Source of the DNA: Candidatus Woesebacteria bacterium GW2011_GWB1_39_12
GTDB taxonomy: Bacteria > Patescibacteriota > Microgenomatia > UBA8517
DNA: 32,068 nt
Reading direction: 5' to 3'
Assembly (NCBI GenBank): GCA_000993405.1
Contig: LBWB01000010.1
Location: 1-32,068 of the forward strand
Each line of letters begins with the position of its first letter. Position 1 is the first letter of the stretch. Made by a program: the position numbers and the translations under genes. This document shows, in pieces, positions 16,242 to 23,806 of this stretch. The notes under the pieces were generated by a model. It was not told the origin of the DNA. It saw nothing but the letters and a program-made list of their open reading frames with translations, and did not search any database.

Positions 16242-18482
16242 TTATCTCTCTGCTGCTACTTCTACTTCAATATTTTTTGTTAAATGGGGCAAAGTTTTTA
16301 ACTTCCCGGGTAGAGTCGGCCTAATTTTTATCTCAGCTCTTACAAAACCTGCAACTTCCTGATTTAGATATTCCTCGGCCAAGTTTGGATATTTCCCCCT
16401 TATTTTCTTAACAACTTCTTCAGACTTCACTCCAGGAAGAAGATTTGCAGATACTCGTACCTCGAAATCATAAACTCCTTTTTCTTCCTCTTCCAAATCA
16501 AATTCGAATTCTATCTGTTCACCTCTTAAGACAAAACCCTGAGGAACTTTATCCTTGAGAGCGTCCTGTGCAAGCTGAATCAGTTCATTTTTGTTTAAAC
16601 TAATAACATTTGCTTCCAAGTCTATAGAAAGTTTAAGAGTTTCTGCCTCGTCGCCAACTTTATTGCTGAAATTGCGAGAAGAGGATGTTGCAGTAAGAGA
16701 TTCTTCAAGGATTAAATCCTCGTCTGAAATCTTCTTAAGAAGCTCTTCTTTTGCCTTTGAAGTAAGTTCTTCCTTCAAGTCTTCCTCTAAAACTTTTTGG
16801 TCGTCAGATGATACGGCGGTTATTTCGCGACTACTCCCTCCTGAAAAAGAAGATTCATTTCTAGCTTCTAAATCGCTTGTCGAATAGTTTCCAACGCTAA
16901 AGGTTGTGCCTCCTGCCAGGTTGTACTGAGCCCCTATATCCTCTGCGGCAACACTAACCTTGGTTGTCCCAACGCTTCCTGCACTCCCACTTGCAACTGT
17001 TACTTCGCTCTCTAATGAAAATTTTAAGTTCTCCGGTCCATACAAAATTGTTCCCGAGGGAAGCTTTAATTCGGTCCCGACTCTATACAAGTTCACTTCG
17101 CCTTTTGCTTTATCTCCTACGGTTTTAGTCCCCGTTGCATCCTTAGTTTTATCACCGCTAACTGTTGTTTCCATAATCTCCCCTTTTAAAACCTTTTGAG
17201 AAACATCCGAGGTGTTAGCACGACTATCAACTTTTATGCCGAGTTTCTCTTCTAGTTTCTGAGGGGAGACGTAAATGGTAACGACGGCTTTGGGATAAAA
17301 CCACCAAAAAATAAAACCCAGAAAAAAAAGAAGAACCAAAAACCCAAAACCAAAGACAAAAGTCTGCTTGACTCCACGACCGGCTTGTCGAGGAGCACCT
17401 TTTTGTAACTTTAGTGATTTCAATCGAGTTACTGTACCCAAAATCCTTATCTTTATACCAGAAAAAAAGTTGAACTTGTCTCTCATTTTTTCAGTAACAG
17501 GCACTATATTTCTATGCACCTCATCTACCTGTTCCACTTCTGGCAAGTTTAAATTCTTGCTTACCGTTTCCTGAACTGGTTCCAGCTTTTCCTCGGTGAT
17601 ATCTTTACCAACCACAAAACCCAGTTCCTCGGCCGAGGATTCTTCATTTGGTGAAAACTTTTCAAAAGAACCCGTTTTTACCTCTTCTTTTTTCTCTTCC
17701 AATTCCTTCATAAGCTCAATGCCTGTAACGTTCGCCAATTCCGATGCGCCCGCCAGGCAAACAGCATAAACTTTCTGTTGGGTATCAACAAGCTCTATTT
17801 TTGGGGTATGCAAAAACTTTAAGTTCCCAAAATCTTCCCAACTTACCTTCAGAAGTGCCTGGCGTACCTCTTCCAATTCTCCTTCTCGTCCGTCATAGAT
17901 AAGAATCCGGGAAGGAAGTGCGTCTACTACCCCAAAACGTGCTAAACCTTCTGCAACATCATCAACAACCGACACGCTTCTCGCAACCTGAGAACTTCCT
18001 CCAAGATTCCCTAGCTTAAAGAGAGTTATCTCTAAGCTTTCTTTGTAAGATCCCAAAACTATAGCATTGAGAGGTGTCCCTTCCTCAGATTTTGTAAGGT
18101 GGGCAATAGCCTCAGGAATTACTACAAATCCAATCGGGGTAAGGGATAGCTCATTACAAAGTGTTTTTATTTTTTCGAGATAGTCTCCCTTTATCTGACC
18201 ATCCTCTACCCAGTTAGAGGGGACTCCGAAAACAGTTTTTGTCGGTTCTCTCAAATCTTCAGGAAATCCTTGAATAGCGGCAGAAAGTGCGTTATCTACT
18301 GCCTGAATGAGGTCTTCATCAAGTTCCCAGGAGAAGGGGGGACTTGATAACATAACCTGGGACTTCTCACCTTCTATTCTCCAAATACCTGCCTGAACCC
18401 ATCCGGGCTCAATTACTATTGACCAAAAGTATTCTTTTTCATCGGACTTACTTTTGTTGGGCAGTAAACTTTTCAAATCCAT
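16242..18482 (-). CDS. Actin-like (PilM/FtsA-type) cytoplasmic domain, single TM, extracellular baseplate J-like domain
   Basis: N-terminal actin-fold-like IVIEPGWVQAG...VFGVPSNWV...GFVVIPEAIAHL; TM QTFVFGFGFLVLLFFLGFIFWWFY; C-terminal KAKGEVNLYRVGTELKLPSGTILYG...VSVAAEDIGAQYNLAGGTTFSV. Confidence 0.7.
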   Translation of the reverse strand: MDLKSLLPNKSKSDEKEYFWSIVIEPGWVQAGIWRIEGEKSQVMLSSPPFSWELDEDLIQAVDNALSAAIQGFPEDLREPTKTVFGVPSNWVEDGQIKGDYLEKIKTLCNELSLTPIGFVVIPEAIAHLTKSEEGTPLNAIVLGSYKESLEITLFKLGNLGGSSQVARSVSVVDDVAEGLARFGVVDALPSRILIYDGREGELEEVRQALLKVSWEDFGNLKFLHTPKIELVDTQQKVYAVCLAGASELANVTGIELMKELEEKKEEVKTGSFEKFSPNEESSAEELGFVVGKDITEEKLEPVQETVSKNLNLPEVEQVDEVHRNIVPVTEKMRDKFNFFSGIKIRILGTVTRLKSLKLQKGAPRQAGRGVKQTFVFGFGFLVLLFFLGFIFWWFYPKAVVTIYVSPQKLEEKLGIKVDSRANTSDVSQKVLKGEIMETTVSGDKTKDATGTKTVGDKAKGEVNLYRVGTELKLPSGTILYGPENLKFSLESEVTVASGSAGSVGTTKVSVAAEDIGAQYNLAGGTTFSVGNYSTSDLEARNESSFSGGSSREITAVSSDDQKVLEEDLKEELTSKAKEELLKKISDEDLILEESLTATSSSRNFSNKVGDEAETLKLSIDLEANVISLNKNELIQLAQDALKDKVPQGFVLRGEQIEFEFDLEEEEKGVYDFEVRVSANLLPGVKSEEVVKKIRGKYPNLAEEYLNQEVAGFVRAEIKIRPTLPGKLKTLPHLTKNIEVEVAAER

Positions 18483-18485
18483 AAG

Positions 18486-18554
18486 TATAATGCTAATCTA
18501 CGAATTTACCCGCTCCGCCATAGCTATAGCGAGGCGAGTGCGAATGCTACGAAT
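18486..18554 (+). repeat. Dispersed intergenic repeat, copy A (with 30-nt insertion 18509-18538)
   Basis: TATAATGCTAATCTACGAATTTA + 30 nt + TGCGAATGCTACGAAT; both arms identical to copy B at 31641-31679 (minus). Confidence 0.85.
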
Positions 18555-18569
18555 AAATAGTCTAGCGGT

Positions 18570-18644
18570 TAGGGTTAAGATACCCGTATCGGTTACGCAA
18601 GACGTAAAACGATTTACGATACGGGTTTCGTTACCGTTACCCTA
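18570..18644. repeat. Large inverted repeat downstream of alaS
   Basis: ACCCGTATCG (18582-18591) / CGATACGGGT (18617-18626), outer TAGGGT / ACCCTA. Confidence 0.7.
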
Positions 18645-18670
18645 GTAACTAAAATTAGTATTTATTTGAA

Positions 18671-20524
18671 TCATTTTTCTACTACAGCGTATATTCTTAT
18701 CAATCCACTTCCGATCTTCTCTTGTTTCTTTATTCTAACACGCCCAATCTCACTAGTGTGTGTTACGTGTGGCCCACCACAAAACTCTTTACTGAAAGCA
18801 GTCTCCAAAGTATTACCAACATAATAAACTTTCACTGTATCTGCGTACTTTTCGTTGAAAGCGTGAATTGCCCCGGTTTTTTCCGCCTTATCCTTTGGCA
18901 TAACCTTAAAATTCACAGATAAATCTTTGTCGATGATGTCATTGATCATATTTTCAACTTTTTTTAATTGTTCGTCTGTAAGTTTTTCGGGATTTGGAAA
19001 ATCAAAGCGACTCCTTTCTTTTGTAATATTTTGCCCTTTCTGAACAACCTGCTCTCCCAAAATTTTCCGCAGTGATGCTAAAAGAAGATGTGTCGCAGTA
19101 TGAAGTTTGATGACTTCAGATGAATGATCCGCAAGCCCACCTTTAAAGACACCCGCTGACGTAGTTCTCGAAAGCTCCTGATGCTTTGCAAATTCTTTTT
19201 TATATTCTTCTAAATTAATTGTTTGGCCTTTTTCAGCAAAAATTTCCTTTGTTATTTCCAACGGAAAACCATAAGATTGATATAAATCAAAAGCTTTCTT
19301 AGCATTAATTTCCTGGATTTTTTCAGTCTCTTTCAAACCTCTCTCTAAAGTAGTATTAAATTTTCCCATCTCTTCAGATATAACCTTTTGGATCTCTCCG
19401 ACTTTATCAAGACTTAAATATAACCCATCATAGGTTGCAACAACGGCATTACAAATTCCGGAAAAATCGTCAGATTTAAATTCCCCCGTAAGCTTTCTCA
19501 TCTTTATTGCAGCCCTTCGCAAAAATCTCCTAAGAACATAACCTTTTTCTTTATTAGAGGGTAACACTCCGGCATTTACCAAAAATGTAGCTGATTTTAT
19601 ATGATCGGAGATTACTCTCATTTGAGACTTATTATTTGCTTCCAAGTAACTTTTCCCAGACACTTCTTCAATAGCCTTTATTTCGTCAGCAAATAAGTCG
19701 GTATTAAAAACATCTGGATCACGATTTGCAGCTGCGGTTAATCTTTCTAATCCTCCCCCAAAATCAACATTTTTTTGAGGTAGTTCTTCAAATTTATTTT
19801 CCCCGACTTTTTTATACTGAATAAAAACTGAATTTCCCACTTCCAGAAAGCGACCACAGTCACAATTAGGGTGACATTCTTCCTTACTGAAAGGAGAGTT
19901 TTCGTGAATTTTCAGTTCTTCCCCAAAGTCATAAAAAATTTCAGAGTCCGGTCCTCCAATTTGTCCAATTGGCATCTGTTCAGGAGTACCTGTCATAGAC
20001 CACCAGTTCTTCTTATCCGAATAAGTAAAAATTCTTTCTTCCTCTTTTGCCTCAATACCCGCCTTTGAAAATATCTCCTTCCAGATCTTTATAGATTCTT
20101 CGTCTTTTGGCACAAACTCATTACCCTCAAAAGCCGATACGTAAAGCTTTCTTGGATCCAATCCAAGCTCTTTGGTAAAAAATTCGAAAATCCAGGGAAG
20201 TTGCTCTTTCTTAAAATAATCTCCCAAACTCCAATTTCCAAGCATCTCAAAAAAAGTCATATGGCGATTATCGCCGACTTCTTCTGTATCATCGCTTGTA
20301 AGTCCGTGGGCGCGAAGAGACGGTTGTGAATCAACTAAGCGTTTACTACCTGTTGGATGACTCTCACCCATTAGATACGGCACAAGCGGTTGCATGCCGG
20401 AGGAGGTAAAGAGTGTAGTTGGGTCGTTTTCCAATACAAGTGGAGCGGGTGGAATTTCAACATGGTTTCTCGGAGCACTCTTAAAGAAATTGATATATTT
20501 TTCCCTAACTTCTTTGGACGTCAT
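18671..20524 (-). CDS. alaS: Alanyl-tRNA synthetase, short form lacking C-Ala
   Basis: FTSSGMQPLVPYL, GDNRHMTFFEMLGNWSLGDYFK, editing site HTATHLLL and CGGPHV; ends at VRIKKQEKIGSGLIRIYAVVEK. Confidence 0.95.
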   Translation of the reverse strand: MTSKEVREKYINFFKSAPRNHVEIPPAPLVLENDPTTLFTSSGMQPLVPYLMGESHPTGSKRLVDSQPSLRAHGLTSDDTEEVGDNRHMTFFEMLGNWSLGDYFKKEQLPWIFEFFTKELGLDPRKLYVSAFEGNEFVPKDEESIKIWKEIFSKAGIEAKEEERIFTYSDKKNWWSMTGTPEQMPIGQIGGPDSEIFYDFGEELKIHENSPFSKEECHPNCDCGRFLEVGNSVFIQYKKVGENKFEELPQKNVDFGGGLERLTAAANRDPDVFNTDLFADEIKAIEEVSGKSYLEANNKSQMRVISDHIKSATFLVNAGVLPSNKEKGYVLRRFLRRAAIKMRKLTGEFKSDDFSGICNAVVATYDGLYLSLDKVGEIQKVISEEMGKFNTTLERGLKETEKIQEINAKKAFDLYQSYGFPLEITKEIFAEKGQTINLEEYKKEFAKHQELSRTTSAGVFKGGLADHSSEVIKLHTATHLLLASLRKILGEQVVQKGQNITKERSRFDFPNPEKLTDEQLKKVENMINDIIDKDLSVNFKVMPKDKAEKTGAIHAFNEKYADTVKVYYVGNTLETAFSKEFCGGPHVTHTSEIGRVRIKKQEKIGSGLIRIYAVVEK

Positions 20525-20583
20525 GGATTTAAATTATATTCTCAACTTGAAGCTAAATCTAGAAGAAAATATTGAATGGTCTG

Positions 20584-20850
20584 TTATTCGTTTGGGGGCA
20601 TGGGTTCGTGGAAGTCTCCCTGACCCCTTTTCTCCATCTTCCTTTTCCTGCCAAAAAGCTCGATTATTCCTGTTAATTTTTCCGGCCTAATTAAACCTCC
20701 ACCTAAGATTGCGTCTTCAAGAATATTGTTGAGTCTTTTAATGCCACGCCTCAAATCAACTATAACTAAAACCACCTGTACCCCAACAACAATAAGAAGT
20801 GCCGTCAGGGCAACTATTACGACTGCCAATAGTTTTTGTACACCATCCAT
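20584..20850 (-). CDS. Small single-TM protein (88 aa)
   Basis: MDGVQKLLAVVIVALTALLIVVGVQVVLVIVDLRRGIKRLNNILEDAIL. Confidence 0.65.
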   Translation of the reverse strand: MDGVQKLLAVVIVALTALLIVVGVQVVLVIVDLRRGIKRLNNILEDAILGGGLIRPEKLTGIIELFGRKRKMEKRGQGDFHEPMPPNE

Positions 20851-20851
20851 A

Positions 20852-20922
20852 CGTGCGTAAGCACGCAGGACAAAACCGGATGGGAGCAGGACTTAGCAGG
20901 AATTCTCTCCTGTTTTATCCCG
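20852..20922 (-). ncRNA. Candidate structured leader RNA upstream of the small TM protein
   Basis: 15-nt arms 20866-20880 and 20908-20922 pair with one mismatch and two G-U wobbles only when read as minus-strand RNA; plus CGTGC/GCACG hairpin 1 nt before the ATG. Confidence 0.4.
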
Positions 20923-20934
20923 TAACAATCCTGT

Positions 20935-21573
20935 TCAATCCCGTGTGCTTTCTAACTCCACATCAATTTTACGCGAAAGCGTAGTCTCTTTACCAGAGCG
21001 TGATTTAGCAATCACCACAACCTCCCCCGTTCCCTCAAAAATTTCAATCTCTGTTTCAAAAATACCGTCCTCGCCAACAATTGTCGGCTGATTATTAACT
21101 AAAACCGCCGCATCGGGATCAGTTTTTCCCCTTACAGTCAACTTTTCCTGACTAACCACTTGCCCTTCTTCCGGAATTTCAACAAAAAGCTCGGGCGGTT
21201 TTATAAAACTCAGGTACTGAAAGATAAGATAGCCTACAATAACAATAAAAACAAGACTAACTCCCGTAATAAATGAGAGCTTCGGACTCCATGTAAATTT
21301 TTCAGTAATGTCAGGTTTGGGGTTAATTCTAAGCACTTTCGGTGGATAATCACGTCTAAGAAGTGCGATTAAATTTTTTTGTTCAAGATTTAGATTGGAT
21401 GCAATGCTTTTGACAAATCCGACAACCACGGGGTATTCAGGCAAGACTTCCCAACGGTTTTCTTCTAAGTTTTCAATAAACTCTTTTTTTATTTTTGTTA
21501 ACTTTTCAAGTTTCTCCCTTGAAAGCTTTTTTCTAATACGGCTGTCTTTAATAACTTCACCGACTAACTTCAT
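20935..21573 (-). CDS. RodZ-like protein (N-terminal HTH, TM, extracellular beta domain); start probably MKLVGEV
   Basis: MKLVGEVIKDSRIRKKLSREKLEKLTKIKKEFIENLEENRWEVLPEYPVVVGFVKSIASNLNL; TM LSFITGVSLVFIVIVGYLIFQYL; PPELFVEIPEEGQVVSQEKLTVRGKTDPDAAVLVNN. Confidence 0.85.
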   Translation of the reverse strand: MKLVGEVIKDSRIRKKLSREKLEKLTKIKKEFIENLEENRWEVLPEYPVVVGFVKSIASNLNLEQKNLIALLRRDYPPKVLRINPKPDITEKFTWSPKLSFITGVSLVFIVIVGYLIFQYLSFIKPPELFVEIPEEGQVVSQEKLTVRGKTDPDAAVLVNNQPTIVGEDGIFETEIEIFEGTGEVVVIAKSRSGKETTLSRKIDVELESTRD

Positions 21574-21598
21574 ATTATTTTTTAATATAAGTAAGGTA

Positions 21599-23707
21599 CT
21601 AGCTGGCCTGATTTCCTTCCACAGAAGCGCCAAGGATTTCCTGAGGGTCGCGGATTAGAACTTCTCTGGGTTTAGAACCCTCGGGGGCAGTTACAACTCC
21701 TACTGCCTGAAGTTGGTCTAAAATTCTGGCTGCGCGGGCATAACCTATGGATAGTCTTCTCTGTAAAAGTGAGGCTGACGCACGATCATACTGGCACACA
21801 ATTTCAACGGCCTGTTTGAAAAATTCATCCAGCTCCTCGGATATTCCGGGAACAGTCGTCGTTCCGGGTTTGGGCATCGATGTAACTTCTTCTGTATATT
21901 GAGGCGTAATCCCCTGATTTTTAAGAAAAGAGACAAGATTTCCTATGTCTTTATCTACCACAAGGGCGCCTTGAATTCGAATTGGTTTAGCTGACTCGGG
22001 AGGAAGATAAAGCATATCACCCCTGCCTAAAAGTTTTTCTGCTCCTGGCCCGTCTAAAATAACCCTCGAATCAACTTGCGATGCAACCGCGAAGGCAATT
22101 CGGCAAGGGATATTTGCTTTTATGAGTCCCGTAATAACGTCAACCGACGGCCGCTGCGTCGCTAGAACCATGTGGATTCCTGTTGCCCGGGATAGTTGGG
22201 CAATTCTTGTTATCGCGTCTTCAACCTCAACCGGTGAAAAAAGCATAATATCCGCGAGCTCATCAATCATGAGTACGATATAGGGGAGAGCTTGAAACCC
22301 AGACATTTCGTTATAGCCGTCAATATTTCTGACACCTGCTTCAGAAAAAAGTTTGTATCGCCTATCCATCTCACTCATTAACCATCTTAAAGCCGAAATA
22401 ACCTCTTTAGGATCCACAATTACCGGCGCCAAAAGATGGGGAACTCCGTTATAGTTCGTAAGTTCAACTCTTTTCGGATCAACGAGAATAAATTTTACCT
22501 CGGAAGGAGACGCTCTCAAAATGAGAGTACAAAGGAAAGAATTTATGGCAACACTTTTCCCAGAACCTGTTTGGCCTGCGATAAGAACATGGGGCATGCG
22601 GGCAATATCGGCTACCAGTGCTTTCCCGGATACGTCAAGTCCTAATGCAACCGCAAGTTTACTTTGGTGCTTCTTCATAACTTCGCTCTCCATCATCTTC
22701 CTTAGAGAAACAAGTTCAGGAGCTCTATTTGGAAGCTCAATGCCGACCAAGCTTCTTCCGGGAATCGGCGCCTCAATTCTTATAGTTCCGGTTGGAGCGG
22801 CAAGGGCAAGGGCAAGATCCCGCTCAAGTCCTGTAATTTTTGAAAGCTTGGTTCCAAGGGCAACTTCAAGTGCATACTGGGTTACAGCCGGACCTAAATT
22901 AACTTCGACGACTCTGGCCGTTATGCCAAAGCTCTCTAAAGTTTGTTCAATGATCGCAGCATTCCCCTTAATATCGCCTCTTTCGGCTTTACCCGAAAGC
23001 GTATCTGCCAAAATATCTGTCGGTGGATATTTCCAGATTTTTTCTTCTCCCGGAACATTACTTACAAGTTTCTCCTGAAAAGGTTCACGAACGCTTTTTG
23101 TCGCCTGAACTTGAGCCGGCGTTCTTCCTGAAGCTTGCGAAAATGCTCCTTCACCTATTACCTTCAAAGGCCTTTTACCTAACCCCGCAAACTTGCCTTT
23201 TAATCCGCCTCCGCGCACACCATACTGCCTAAATAATCCGATAAAAAAACCTACAACTTGATCGATTGAGGTATTGAACAAAATAATCAATCCAACCAAT
23301 GTCGTTCCCAAAAGAACTATAAAGGCACCGATTCCGGTAATGAGTTCTGAAATTCCATCCCAAAATAGCCTTCCGACAATACCTGCTTGAGTTAAAGTCA
23401 AAATTGAAATAAAAAACACCAAGATTCCAATTATGACGTTGGGTTGCCCTAAAGGAGTTTTAAATTTTGAAACTACGAACCCAAAGCTCAAGAATATAAA
23501 CGCCAAAAAGACAGAGGTCCAGGAAAAATAGTTTATTAAGATATCATTCAAGCGCATGAGAACTAAGCCCTGTCGTAAGAAAGAAACAATTACCAAGCCT
23601 GCAAGAATAAAAAAACTAATCTGAGCAATCGAAAAAATCGTGGCAGGCTTTAGCCTCAACTTGAAAGCCCGTTTGTCTTTTAATCTCTTTTTATGTTTTT
23701 TAGCCAC
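21599..23707 (-). CDS. ftsK: DNA translocase FtsK/SpoIIIE
   Basis: N-terminal TMs, Walker A IAGQTGSGKSVAIN, Walker B YIVLMIDELADIM, C-terminal gamma domain; GTG start. Confidence 0.97.
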   Translation of the reverse strand: MAKKHKKRLKDKRAFKLRLKPATIFSIAQISFFILAGLVIVSFLRQGLVLMRLNDILINYFSWTSVFLAFIFLSFGFVVSKFKTPLGQPNVIIGILVFFISILTLTQAGIVGRLFWDGISELITGIGAFIVLLGTTLVGLIILFNTSIDQVVGFFIGLFRQYGVRGGGLKGKFAGLGKRPLKVIGEGAFSQASGRTPAQVQATKSVREPFQEKLVSNVPGEEKIWKYPPTDILADTLSGKAERGDIKGNAAIIEQTLESFGITARVVEVNLGPAVTQYALEVALGTKLSKITGLERDLALALAAPTGTIRIEAPIPGRSLVGIELPNRAPELVSLRKMMESEVMKKHQSKLAVALGLDVSGKALVADIARMPHVLIAGQTGSGKSVAINSFLCTLILRASPSEVKFILVDPKRVELTNYNGVPHLLAPVIVDPKEVISALRWLMSEMDRRYKLFSEAGVRNIDGYNEMSGFQALPYIVLMIDELADIMLFSPVEVEDAITRIAQLSRATGIHMVLATQRPSVDVITGLIKANIPCRIAFAVASQVDSRVILDGPGAEKLLGRGDMLYLPPESAKPIRIQGALVVDKDIGNLVSFLKNQGITPQYTEEVTSMPKPGTTTVPGISEELDEFFKQAVEIVCQYDRASASLLQRRLSIGYARAARILDQLQAVGVVTAPEGSKPREVLIRDPQEILGASVEGNQAS

Positions 23708-23751
23708 TGCATTTCATTATACCCAAACTGGCTAAACTAACAAAGGTTATT

Positions 23752-23780
23752 TTGATAAATCCTATAATGTAATATATAAT
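23752..23780 (+). promoter_or_regulatory. Promoter of the giant gene
   Basis: TTGATA (23752-23757), 17-bp spacer, TATAAT (23775-23780). Confidence 0.65.
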
Positions 23781-23806
23781 TGGAAAATTATTTCAATTGT
23801 TGTACC

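Noticed and set aside
20390-20690. Plus-strand ORFs 20390-20575 and 20394-20690
   Set aside because: Antisense to the alaS 5' end and the small TM protein gene.
22521-23078. 185-aa plus-strand ORF
   Set aside because: Entirely antisense to the well-supported ftsK gene; low-complexity translation with no recognisable family.
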